Positions 5,763-12,878 of a stretch of 16,270 nucleotides of DNA are shown here, in pieces (position 1 is the first letter of the stretch; every line of letters starts with the position of its first letter). The stretch comes from DASVAL01 sp035649575. GTDB taxonomy: Bacteria > Planctomycetota > UBA1135 > UBA2386. A program made the position numbers and the translations under genes. The notes beneath the pieces are model-generated. The model ran no database searches, was not told the DNA's origin, and saw nothing but the letters and a program-made list of their open reading frames with translations. Location of the stretch: NCBI GenBank assembly GCA_035649575.1, contig DASRJH010000320.1, positions 1-16,270 on the forward strand, read 5' to 3'.

Positions 5763-7571
5763 ATGACCGGCGCGGCTGCTGCCGAGCCGGCGCGCCCGCG
5801 GGGGGCGGGCCTCGCCGCGGTCGCGCTCGTGCTGCTGACGGTCTGGGCGTATCGCGGCATGCTCGCGCACCACTTCCACTCGGACGACTTCGCGCTGGTG
5901 CTGCAGAATCGCGATCTCGGCGCCGGTGGCTTGCTGCGCTGGCTCGTGCTCGGCGACTACGGCGGCCGCTCGTGGGCGTATTGGCGTCCCGGCTCGTCGC
6001 TGTTGTTCTGGAGCGTGCACGGCGCCGCCGGGCCCTGGCCCGCGCCCCACATGCTGACGGCGCTGCTGCTGCACGCCGCGTGCGTCGTCGCGGTCTATCG
6101 CATCGCGCTGCGCGTCGCCGGTGCCGTGTTGCCGGCCGCGGCCGCCGCCGCGGTGTTCGCGTTGCATCCGTCGCATGCCGAAGCGGTCGTGTGGGTGTCC
6201 GCGGCGTTCAACGTGCTGCCGGCGTGTCTCTTGTTGACGACCGCGGGTTGGCTGCTGTGGCGGCGCCACGCGGAAGGCAGAAAACGCGATGCGTGGTGTG
6301 CGTTCGCGCTGATCGGGGCGTCGTTCGCGTTCAAGGAAGCCGCCTACGGCTTCCCGCTGGTCGTCGCCGCGTCGTGGTGGTTCGGTGCGCAGGGCCGGCG
6401 CTGGCAGCGCGCCCACCTGCAGACGCTGCTGCTCGGCCTCGGACTCGGTGCCGCGATCGGCTTGCACTACGTGTTCCGCAGCCACGTCATCGCCCCCCCG
6501 GGTTCGCTCGCCGACCATGCGACGGTCGTGATCGCGTGCCTCGCCGCGCAGCTGCGCGCGCTGGCCCCGCTGCCGGGCGGCGATGGCGAGGTCGTAGCCA
6601 TTGCCGCGGTGATCTTCGCGGTCGTCTTCGCGCGCGGTTCGCCGTTGTCGCGCTACCTGCTGGTGTGGAGCGTGGGCGCGACGCTGCCGTATGTCGTGAT
6701 GACGTCGGGCAGCCGCTTCTCCTACTTCCTGCACGCGCCGCTGGCGCTGTTGCTCGCCCAGGCCGGCAGCGCGTTCGGCGCCGCGCGTTCCGTCGTGCGT
6801 GCCGTGCTGGCCGCGGCCGCGATCGTCGCGACGCTGCTGTTGTCGCCGCTGCGGCTTCAGGACGAGATCGACCGCTTCGGCCGCGAGAGCGAGGAAGCGC
6901 AACGCGTGCTCGATGCGCTCGAGCAGCAGCAGCTGCTCGACGCCGACCGGCTGGCCGTGGACCGTGTCCCCGAAGGCCTGCGCAACGGTCTCGAGAGCGC
7001 GATCGAACTGCGCCTCGGCCGGCGGATCGAGATCCGTTCGCTCGATGCGGTGCCGCGGCCGCCGTTCCTGATCGTCATCGACGACGGCGCCCGCACGGCG
7101 CGGGCCGGTGCGTTCCTGTACTTCGACGCCGAGGCCAAGCGCTACGCGCGCCGTTCGTTCGCCGAAGCGTTCGGCGACCTGATACCGGTGCCGCTGTTCA
7201 CGCTGGCGGGCCGTTACCGCGTCGTCGCCGACGAAGCGGAGTCGCTGCAGCTGCTGCGCAGCGGCGCCGTCGATCCGGTCAGCGAACCGATCTTGCACGC
7301 ACCGCCGCCGGGCCCCGTCAGCGAACCGGTCGCCGCGCGCGTCGTCGCAGTGCACACCGACGTCCGCAACATGGGCCTCGTCGTCGAATGCGAACGCGCC
7401 GTGCTGCTCGTCGTCGCGTTCCCGATCGCGGCCGAGTTCACCAAGCCGCCGGGCGCCATACATGTCGACGGCAAGCCGGTGCCCGTCGTGCGCGCGAATC
7501 TGCTGTTCTGCGCGATCGTCGTGCCCGCCGGCCGGCACGACGTGCGGCTCGTGCCGTCGTTGGGCGGCTGA
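5763..7571 (+). CDS. GT-C-type membrane glycosyltransferase-like protein
   Basis: 602 residues. A first membrane segment (16-33) is followed by HHFHSDDF (36-43), an acidic loop motif in the position of the catalytic Asp of GT-C transferases, then YWRP (73-76). ALHPSHAEAVVWV (133-145) and KEAAY (191-195) closely resemble motifs of the eukaryotic TMTC and bacterial PMT-like families (typical form HPVHTEAVAW). About ten hydrophobic helices extend to residue 361. The remainder (362-602) is soluble: a helical part with EEAQRVLDALEQQQLLDADR, then a beta-rich domain ending IVVPAGRHDVRLVP. TMTC relatives normally carry TPR repeats here; none are seen. By family it would move a sugar from a polyprenyl-phosphate donor to an envelope acceptor, but donor and acceptor are unknown. 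There is no ribosome binding site; coupling to the gene ending at 5719 is likely. It converges on the kinase gene with 24 nt between stops. Confidence 0.82.
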   Translation: MTGAAAAEPARPRGAGLAAVALVLLTVWAYRGMLAHHFHSDDFALVLQNRDLGAGGLLRWLVLGDYGGRSWAYWRPGSSLLFWSVHGAAGPWPAPHMLTALLLHAACVVAVYRIALRVAGAVLPAAAAAAVFALHPSHAEAVVWVSAAFNVLPACLLLTTAGWLLWRRHAEGRKRDAWCAFALIGASFAFKEAAYGFPLVVAASWWFGAQGRRWQRAHLQTLLLGLGLGAAIGLHYVFRSHVIAPPGSLADHATVVIACLAAQLRALAPLPGGDGEVVAIAAVIFAVVFARGSPLSRYLLVWSVGATLPYVVMTSGSRFSYFLHAPLALLLAQAGSAFGAARSVVRAVLAAAAIVATLLLSPLRLQDEIDRFGRESEEAQRVLDALEQQQLLDADRLAVDRVPEGLRNGLESAIELRLGRRIEIRSLDAVPRPPFLIVIDDGARTARAGAFLYFDAEAKRYARRSFAEAFGDLIPVPLFTLAGRYRVVADEAESLQLLRSGAVDPVSEPILHAPPPGPVSEPVAARVVAVHTDVRNMGLVVECERAVLLVVAFPIAAEFTKPPGAIHVDGKPVPVVRANLLFCAIVVPAGRHDVRLVPSLGG

Positions 7572-7572
7572 A

Positions 7573-7608
7573 CGCGGTCGGCGCCGCGCGATGCGCTATC
7601 GGACCGCG
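7573..7608. terminator. Inverted repeat at the 7571/7596 convergent junction
   Basis: CGCGGTC (7573-7579) and GACCGCG (7602-7608) are perfect inverted repeats with a 22-nt loop. The right arm lies in the last codons of the kinase gene. There is no T-tract. A 7-bp repeat is weak evidence at this GC content; it is noted because the other two convergent junctions in the window also carry inverted repeats. Confidence 0.25.
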
Positions 7609-10136
7609 ATCGAGAACAGGCGAATCGTCGTGTTCGAGTCGGCGCGCAAGCGCAACGCCAGCCGTCGATGGCGGCCGGGTTCGATACCGGTCATCACCAA
7701 CGGGATCGCGCGTTCGCCGAGGCCGCCGAGGTCGCGCCACGACGCGTGCAGCACGCCGTCGACGAACAGATCGAGGCCGGCTTCGCCGCCGAGCGGGAAG
7801 GCACCGCGCGTGCCCTTCTGCTCCTGCACCCAGACGACCATTTCGCTGTTGGTTCGCGGCGGCTCGACGAACTCCAACTCGAACGAGCTGCGCCCCGCGG
7901 TGCCGAGCCACCCGAACCCACACGGCGGTTGCGACTCGTCCCATGCGAGGCGGACCGAGGAGCCGCTCACGGCCAGCGCCGAACCGGCGAGGCGCACCGG
8001 CTGCGTGCGGAAATCGAACACGGCGATCGCCCGGTCGGCAGCAGGCTCGGAGTCTGCAGCGCTCGTCACCGGCTGCATCGCCGCCGGCGGTGCCAGTTCG
8101 TCGGCGAGCCGCGCGCCATCGTCGACCTGCCACGGGTTCTGGCCACCAGTCCACGCCGCGACGACACTCGCCCGACCGGCGGCGAAGTCACCGCGCTCGA
8201 GACCTGCTGCCAGACGCGCATCACGCGCCATCGCCGCCTCGATGAGCGTCACGTCGTCGACGCGGAGGCGCCCATGTTCGACGAACACCCCGAGCTCGAA
8301 CGCCGTCGTCGCTTCGCCCCAACGCCCTGCGACGAGCTCGTCGAGGAACTCCCGCGAGCGCGCGAGACTGCGCGCGTGACGATCCCCGGGCCACACCGCG
8401 AGCAGTGGCGTCGCGTCCGGTGCCGGCAGCGACGCTTCGTCGCGCCAGCACCGGATCATCCTGAACCAGGACGTCGTGGTCGGTCGCGCGAGCTCGGCGC
8501 AACTCCCGAGCTCCGGCCCGTCACGCAGCAGCTGCATGCAGTCACGCAGCTGTTGTTCGGTGTGCGCAATGTCGTCGCCGGTGACCGGATGCGATCGCGC
8601 CTCGAACGCCAGCCGGTGCAAGGCCTCGACGCACAAGCGCAGGAACTCGCGGCCGTTCGTGTGCTGCGTGCTCTGGCGCACCGCGGCCTGCAACAAGCGG
8701 TCGCCGATGGCGAAGTCGGCCAAGCCGCCCAGCGCGGTCACCGCGAACAGGCCGGCGTCGCCGGCTTCTTCGCGCGCGAGCATCAGCAGCACGTCCGCGA
8801 CGGCCGGCAACGGTTCGCCAGCGCGCCGCGGCCGATCGTAGAGAGCGCGCGCGACGAGCCGCGCCGCGTCGCTTCGCACGCGCAAGTCGTCGCTGCGCAG
8901 CAAGCGCGCGAACCAGAGGTCGAACCCCGTATGCGCCACGAACCCGTCGCGACTGCACCAGCGCGCGGCGTGTCGCCGCGCGGCCGCCGCGTCGCCGCTG
9001 TGCAGCAGGTTGATCACCTCGCGCATCGCGTCCGGTGCAGCCGCGGCGGTCCCGAGCCGGGCCGATCGACCCGCGAGACTCGCCGCGCCATCCAGGTCGC
9101 CGAGCGCGATCGCTGCTTCGAACGTCTGCCGCTGGCGCTGCTGATCCACGACTCCCGCCAACGTGGTCGTCGCGAACGACGTCGTCAGCACGACGCCGAA
9201 CAACACGAGGGTACCGATCATCGCCGCACGTGGCCGGCGCACGGCGAACCGCGTGAACCGGCGCCACGGCGACCACGGGCGCACACGCGGCCGTTGGCCC
9301 GCGAGCCAGCGCTCGAGGTCCGCGACGACTTCACGCATGTCTGCGTAGCGGTGTGGCGGCGGCAGCGAGGTGCACTCCGCGACGATGGCCGCGAGATCGG
9401 CATCGATGCTCGGATCGATGCGATCGAGACGCTCGAGGCCGAGCGTCGGCCGCACCCCACGCTGCCGCGCGGAACGCGCCAACAGCACGTCGTGCATCGT
9501 CACGCCGAACGCGAACACGTCGGTGCGTGCATCGATGCGCTGGCCGAGCAGCTGCTCCGGTGCGGAGTAGGCCGCGACATGCATCAACGTCGACTGCACC
9601 GCGGGAACGCCGGAATGGCGCGCGATGCCGAGATCGACGAGCACGGCGCGCTCGGCATCGTCGACGGCCCCGCTGCCGATGACGATGTTGTGTGGCTTCA
9701 CGTCGCAGTGCACGAGGCCGCGCCGGTGCAGTTCGTGCAAGCCGCCTGCGACTTGCAGCATCAGCGCGACACATCGGCGCCGCGCCGCCGCGGTGGGCCG
9801 GCGATTCCTGGCCACCATGTCTTCGATGCAGTCGGCGAGATTCGGCCCGCGCACCAGCTCCATCGCCACGAAGCCGACGCGCCAGGCATCGTCGATCCCG
9901 GCCGCGTAGGTCGTGACGACATGGTTGATGCCGTTCGTACGTTCTGGCGGCGGCACTCCCTGCATCGACCGCACCGGCACGATCTTGAGCGCGACGGGCC
10001 GCGCCGACGCCACCTCGCGCGCGCAATACACGTGCTTGCTGCCGTCGCCGATCTGCGCCTCGATCGCGTAGCCCGACACGCGGTCGCCCGAACGAAACCT
10101 GGGCAGCGCCGGCAACTCTGGACCTTCGTCGCTCAT
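7596..10136 (-). CDS. Transmembrane Ser/Thr protein kinase (PknB-like), atypical
   Basis: 846 residues from ATG 10136. The N-terminal cytoplasmic Hanks-type kinase (about 18-280) has a glycine loop reduced to IGDGSKHV (29-36), VALK with Lys51, HCDVKPHN with Asp145 and Asn150, DLG (168-170) in place of DFG, and SAPEQ (191-195). HCD lacks the Arg of HRD, so this is a non-RD kinase. Only 20 residues separate Lys51 from the H-V-V strand at 72, leaving a shortened alphaC; Glu65 is the only candidate for the salt bridge. One membrane helix (304-330) follows. The outer part has helical HEAT-like segments (about 400-520), then a beta-sandwich-like end (705-846) ending GIEPGRHRRLALRL. The outer domain probably senses an unknown signal. 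An upstream ATG at 10178 would add 14 residues. The gene is divergent from an ECF sigma factor, a common pairing in this phylum that suggests phosphorylation control. Confidence 0.88.
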   Translation of the reverse strand: MSDEGPELPALPRFRSGDRVSGYAIEAQIGDGSKHVYCAREVASARPVALKIVPVRSMQGVPPPERTNGINHVVTTYAAGIDDAWRVGFVAMELVRGPNLADCIEDMVARNRRPTAAARRRCVALMLQVAGGLHELHRRGLVHCDVKPHNIVIGSGAVDDAERAVLVDLGIARHSGVPAVQSTLMHVAAYSAPEQLLGQRIDARTDVFAFGVTMHDVLLARSARQRGVRPTLGLERLDRIDPSIDADLAAIVAECTSLPPPHRYADMREVVADLERWLAGQRPRVRPWSPWRRFTRFAVRRPRAAMIGTLVLFGVVLTTSFATTTLAGVVDQQRQRQTFEAAIALGDLDGAASLAGRSARLGTAAAAPDAMREVINLLHSGDAAAARRHAARWCSRDGFVAHTGFDLWFARLLRSDDLRVRSDAARLVARALYDRPRRAGEPLPAVADVLLMLAREEAGDAGLFAVTALGGLADFAIGDRLLQAAVRQSTQHTNGREFLRLCVEALHRLAFEARSHPVTGDDIAHTEQQLRDCMQLLRDGPELGSCAELARPTTTSWFRMIRCWRDEASLPAPDATPLLAVWPGDRHARSLARSREFLDELVAGRWGEATTAFELGVFVEHGRLRVDDVTLIEAAMARDARLAAGLERGDFAAGRASVVAAWTGGQNPWQVDDGARLADELAPPAAMQPVTSAADSEPAADRAIAVFDFRTQPVRLAGSALAVSGSSVRLAWDESQPPCGFGWLGTAGRSSFELEFVEPPRTNSEMVVWVQEQKGTRGAFPLGGEAGLDLFVDGVLHASWRDLGGLGERAIPLVMTGIEPGRHRRLALRLRADSNTTIRLFSIAVR

Positions 10137-10177
10137 CGGACTGATTGGCGCACGACGCCAAAGCTCCTTCGGTCGCA

Positions 10178-10207
10178 TTGACGCGTCGCGCGCGGCAAGG
10201 ATAACAT
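10178..10207 (+). promoter_or_regulatory. Sigma-70-type promoter of the ECF sigma gene
   Basis: TTGACG (10178-10183) matches the -35 consensus at 5 of 6 positions. After 16 nt comes GATAAC (10200-10205), or after 18 nt TAACAT (10202-10207), each 4 of 6 to TATAAT. The expected start near 10213-10216 leaves a leader of about 16-20 nt before the ATG at 10232. The element lies in the 95-bp divergent region shared with the kinase gene, and on the minus strand TATCCT (10198-10203) overlaps it, so both genes may be controlled together. Confidence 0.6.
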
Positions 10208-10217
10208 TGCGGCTCTC

Positions 10218-10224
10218 GAAGGAG
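10218..10224 (+). promoter_or_regulatory. Ribosome binding site of the ECF sigma gene
   Basis: GAAGGAG is followed by 7 nt and the ATG at 10232. It is the best Shine-Dalgarno match before any full-length gene here and fixes the start. Most other starts in the window lack one. Confidence 0.75.
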
Positions 10225-10231
10225 ACCCCCA

Positions 10232-10864
10232 ATGGCTGTACGGCCGCGCGCGCACGATCACAGTGGCTTGCCCAAGGACGTCGTCACCAAGGCGATTCGC
10301 GAGCACCACGAGGGAGTGCCGGGGGCCGCGGACCGGCTGTGGGAACTCGTGTATCCGTGGTTTCACCGGCTGGCGCGCGTGCTGCTCGCACACGATTCGC
10401 AACGGCGCCAGCTGGAGCCCGAGGATCTGCTGCACGATGCCTTCGATCGCATCGACCTCGGCTATCTGCAGACCAGCGACGCGACGCGTGCGCATCTGTG
10501 CCGATGGGTGCTGCAAGCGATGCGGTGGGTGTTGGTGGACAGTGCGCGGCGAACGAACGTCCGGCGGCGCGACTTCGAGTGCGGCAACGCCGACGCGGAG
10601 GGGGTGCTGACCGATCGCGATGGCGTGTCGCTGCTCGAACACGCCGACCTGCAGGATCGGTTGGACCGGCTTGCGCGCTGCGACCGCGCGGCGTTCCACG
10701 TGCTCGAGCTGTGGCTGTCCGGGGAATCCACGATCGCCGAAATCGCCGCGATGGAGGGCTACAGCGCTTCGAAGGCCGGAGCGCTGCTGCATGCCGCGTT
10801 CGCGCGCATGCGCGCGATGGACGGCGACGCGAGCTGTAGCGAAGCAGGGCACGGCGTCGCCTGA
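10232..10864 (+). CDS. ECF-family RNA polymerase sigma factor
   Basis: 210 residues. Region 2 (about 30-110) contains AADRLWELVYPWFHRLARVL, then LEPEDLLHDAFDRI (61-74) and the helix RWVLQAMRWVLVDSARR (91-107), whose MR-W-LVD-AR pattern is typical of the Sigma70_ECF group (Pfam PF07638 type) abundant in planctomycetes. Region 4 (about 140-195) has DRLDRLARCDRAAFHVLELW and a helix-turn-helix STIAEIAAMEGYSASKAGAL. There is no anti-sigma gene next to it; the divergent neighbour is a membrane Ser/Thr kinase. In ECF groups with that arrangement (ECF43: EcfP/PknT of Vibrio) the sigma factor is activated by threonine phosphorylation; here this is inferred from context only. Thr81 and Thr85 (QTSDATRAHL) between regions 2.1 and 2.4 are visible candidate sites. 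It has its own promoter and ribosome binding site. Confidence 0.85.
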   Translation: MAVRPRAHDHSGLPKDVVTKAIREHHEGVPGAADRLWELVYPWFHRLARVLLAHDSQRRQLEPEDLLHDAFDRIDLGYLQTSDATRAHLCRWVLQAMRWVLVDSARRTNVRRRDFECGNADAEGVLTDRDGVSLLEHADLQDRLDRLARCDRAAFHVLELWLSGESTIAEIAAMEGYSASKAGALLHAAFARMRAMDGDASCSEAGHGVA

Positions 10865-11051
10865 CAAGGCGCACGAGGGACGGGGCGACAGCGGGTTTTT
10901 TCGAAAAAGGTCGTTTCGCACCGCGCGTCATGCGCCCTGACTCCGCCTCGCTGGCTCAGGACAAGCGGGATCAGGGGAAGAAGGAGAGTCAGGTCTTTCG
11001 ACGATGCACGCGCGTCCCCCCGACACGAAGCACGCGCGCTAGCATGCGCCG
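10865..11051 (+). other. 187-bp intergenic region with several dyads and a direct repeat
   Basis: No ORF with plausible composition is seen. From left to right it holds a 12-bp perfect palindrome TTTTTCGAAAAA (10897-10908) in an unusually AT-rich patch; an inverted repeat CCTGACTC (10936-10943) and GAGTCAGG (10986-10993); further TCAGG copies at 10956-10960 and 10971-10975 that could pair with the same CCTGA; and a direct repeat GCACGCGCG at 11006-11014 and 11030-11038, 24 bp apart, just ahead of the -10-like TAGCAT at 11040. It could combine a terminator for the sigma gene with a control region for the next gene. Confidence 0.4.
11040..11045 (+). promoter_or_regulatory. -10-like element (TAGCAT) of the Ig-module gene
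   Basis: TAGCAT fits TAnnnT and sits exactly 6 nt (GCGCCG) before the ATG at 11052. No Shine-Dalgarno sequence lies between them. A direct repeat of GCACGCGCG lies immediately upstream and could be an operator. Confidence 0.38.
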
Positions 11052-12845
11052 ATGCTCGGCGCGCTCACGTTGGTGCTCTGCCTCCCGCCGCAAGGCGAAC
11101 CGGCGGTCGTGGGGCGCGTGCTCGACGAGGCCGGCAAGCCGGTCGCGCGCGCGAGCGTCACGCTGCTGCACCGGCCGATCGCGCGTGATCCCGACGCGAC
11201 GCGCGAACATCGCGTCGCCGTCTCGACCGATGCGCGGGGCAAGTTCCGCGCGCCGCTGCGCGCCGACGCGATCTACTCGGTGTGGGCCGCGAACGCGAAC
11301 GCCGCGAGCTGCGTCGCCGAAGGCGTCGACGCCGGTTCGTTCGTCGAGCTGCGGCTGGCCGGCGGCACGGCGCCGGTCGTCGTCAACGTGCCCGACCTCT
11401 ACACGTGGGCCGACGGTGCGACGTTCCGCTACCGCACCGTCGTCGGCAGCGAGCACGTCGACTTCGTCGACCTCGCGGTCGCGAACGGCCGCCTGACCGT
11501 GCCGCCGCTGCCGCCGCTGTGCCCGCGCACGATCGAGGTGCTGCGTGGCGATGGCGAGGTGCTGTGGGCCGACACGTTCGAGACGAGGCCGCGCGGTTCT
11601 GTGCTGTCCATCCCGCCGCCGACGGAGATCGAAATCACCGTGCGTGACGCCGCGGGCGCGGCGCTGCCCGGCGCCACCGTGCGACGCCACGTGCGCACCT
11701 ACGCGACCACGGCCAGCGACGCGGTGTTCGTCGGCGATCGCAAGCACGCCCCGTGGGCGAACGTCGGCCAGAGCGGCGCCGACGGCAAGCTCGTGTTCCG
11801 CACCACGATGCCGCCGTCCGCGAAGCCGAACTTGTGGCTGCTGACGAGCAAGGACGGTCACGCGATGTCGATCGACGGTCTGTGCGCTGGCAAGCTGGTC
11901 GCCGCCGGCGTGGAGCTGCCGGCGGACCAGCAGAGCCGCGCGCGCGATCGCTTCCCGGTGACGCTGCACCCAGGCAAGCCGCAGGCGCTCTCGCTGCGGC
12001 AAGCCAATGGCACCGCATGGGCCACCGACTCGTTGTTCGTGCTCGCGCGCATCCAGATCACGGCCGGGGACCGCAACCCGAGCGAACTGTTCCCGATCTC
12101 GCTGCCGATCGCCGACGGCGTCGCGACGCTGCCAGACCCGCTGCCGCCGGGGTCCGGGTTCACGTCGGCGTGGACGACGCTCGCAGGCCCGGCGCGCGAC
12201 GAACTGCGCCAGCGCCTCGGCACCGCACCACCGGCCACGTTCCGGGTGCCGCGCCCGTGGTTGTTGCGGTCCGCGGCGCCGCAGCCGCCGTTCGAGCCCG
12301 AGGGCTGGTACTCGCTGCAGTTGATCATGGCCGACGGCCGGCCCGCGGCGCAGACCACGGTGCTGGTGCACGGCGAATCCCACGGCAATTCGGAGCGGCA
12401 GCTGCTGCGAACCGACCGCATCGGACGCGTGGCGTTCGAGCGGCACGGCTACACGCGCGTCACCGTGTTCGCCGTGTGCGGTTGCGCCAGCATGCAGATC
12501 GGCCCGCGCGACGAAGGACCGACGCAGCTCGTGCTGCAGGCGATGTTCCGCGTGACCGGCGCGCTGACGAACGCCGACGGTTCCCCGGCGCGCGGCGCGT
12601 CGGTGCTGATGCAGCTCGCCTGTGGCGCGGGCTGCAACCAGCCGCAGTCGCACGAAGCGGTCGCGAACCTGCTGCCGATCGCGCCGAGCGGCGACGACGG
12701 GAGCTTCGAGCTGCTGCTGCCGCCGTTCTGCGCGCGTCTGGACCTGCGCGTGACCGCGCGCGACGGGACGCAGGCGGCGATGGCGACGGTCGAGTGGGAC
12801 CCCAAGAGGCCGCGGCCGATCGCGATCGCGCTCGCCAGGCAGTGA
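11052..12845 (+). CDS. Secreted protein with carboxypeptidase-regulatory-like modules
   Basis: 597 residues. The N-terminus MLGALTLVLCLPPQG is a short hydrophobic stretch without Lys or Arg, a weak signal peptide; no better upstream start exists. Four segments show the CarboxypepD_reg/Ig-like signature G-x-V-x-D-x-x-G-x-P-x-x-x-A-x-V: AVVGRVLDEAGKPVARASV (18-36), IEITVRDAAGAALPGATV (193-210), LQLIMADGRPAAQTTVLV (422-439) and VTGALTNADGSPARGASVLM (501-520). No catalytic domain is visible; these modules usually act as beta scaffolds, so an extracellular structural or binding role is inferred. Two Cys pairs (CGC at 476-478, CGAGC at 524-528) could form disulfides. It converges on a gene built of the same modules (12872-15964); both end in Gln-TGA inside one inverted repeat, which suggests paired or paralogous genes. 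Confidence 0.82.
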   Translation: MLGALTLVLCLPPQGEPAVVGRVLDEAGKPVARASVTLLHRPIARDPDATREHRVAVSTDARGKFRAPLRADAIYSVWAANANAASCVAEGVDAGSFVELRLAGGTAPVVVNVPDLYTWADGATFRYRTVVGSEHVDFVDLAVANGRLTVPPLPPLCPRTIEVLRGDGEVLWADTFETRPRGSVLSIPPPTEIEITVRDAAGAALPGATVRRHVRTYATTASDAVFVGDRKHAPWANVGQSGADGKLVFRTTMPPSAKPNLWLLTSKDGHAMSIDGLCAGKLVAAGVELPADQQSRARDRFPVTLHPGKPQALSLRQANGTAWATDSLFVLARIQITAGDRNPSELFPISLPIADGVATLPDPLPPGSGFTSAWTTLAGPARDELRQRLGTAPPATFRVPRPWLLRSAAPQPPFEPEGWYSLQLIMADGRPAAQTTVLVHGESHGNSERQLLRTDRIGRVAFERHGYTRVTVFAVCGCASMQIGPRDEGPTQLVLQAMFRVTGALTNADGSPARGASVLMQLACGAGCNQPQSHEAVANLLPIAPSGDDGSFELLLPPFCARLDLRVTARDGTQAAMATVEWDPKRPRPIAIALARQ

Positions 12846-12878
12846 CGGCCATCGCGTGCGTTCGACGGGCGTCACTGC
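12839..12878. terminator. 9-bp inverted repeat spanning both convergent stop codons
   Basis: GCAGTGACG (12839-12847) and CGTCACTGC (12870-12878) are perfect inverted repeats with a 22-nt loop. The left arm contains the stop of the upstream gene (TGA 12843-12845), the right arm that of the minus-strand gene (TGA read from 12874-12872). No T-tract is present on either side. Likely a bidirectional terminator or mRNA 3'-end hairpin. Confidence 0.5.

Noticed and set aside
5646..7538. 630-codon open frame on the minus strand opposite the GT-C gene
   Set aside because: Arg/Gln/His-rich composition with no recognisable motif; it mirrors a gene with clear membrane helices and family motifs. Long antisense frames are expected at this GC content.
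10162..10171. GAAGGAGC on the minus strand as ribosome binding site of the kinase gene
   Set aside because: It is 27 nt from the ATG at 10136, and no in-frame start codon lies at a normal distance; if translation begins at 10178 it is coding sequence.
7668..10181. 837-codon open frame on the plus strand opposite the kinase gene
   Set aside because: Low-complexity Arg/His/Ala composition and no motif, while the opposite strand encodes a full kinase with catalytic motifs and a membrane helix.
11044..11046. ATG at 11044 as an alternative start for the Ig-module gene
   Set aside because: It is in another frame and overlaps the -10-like TAGCAT.
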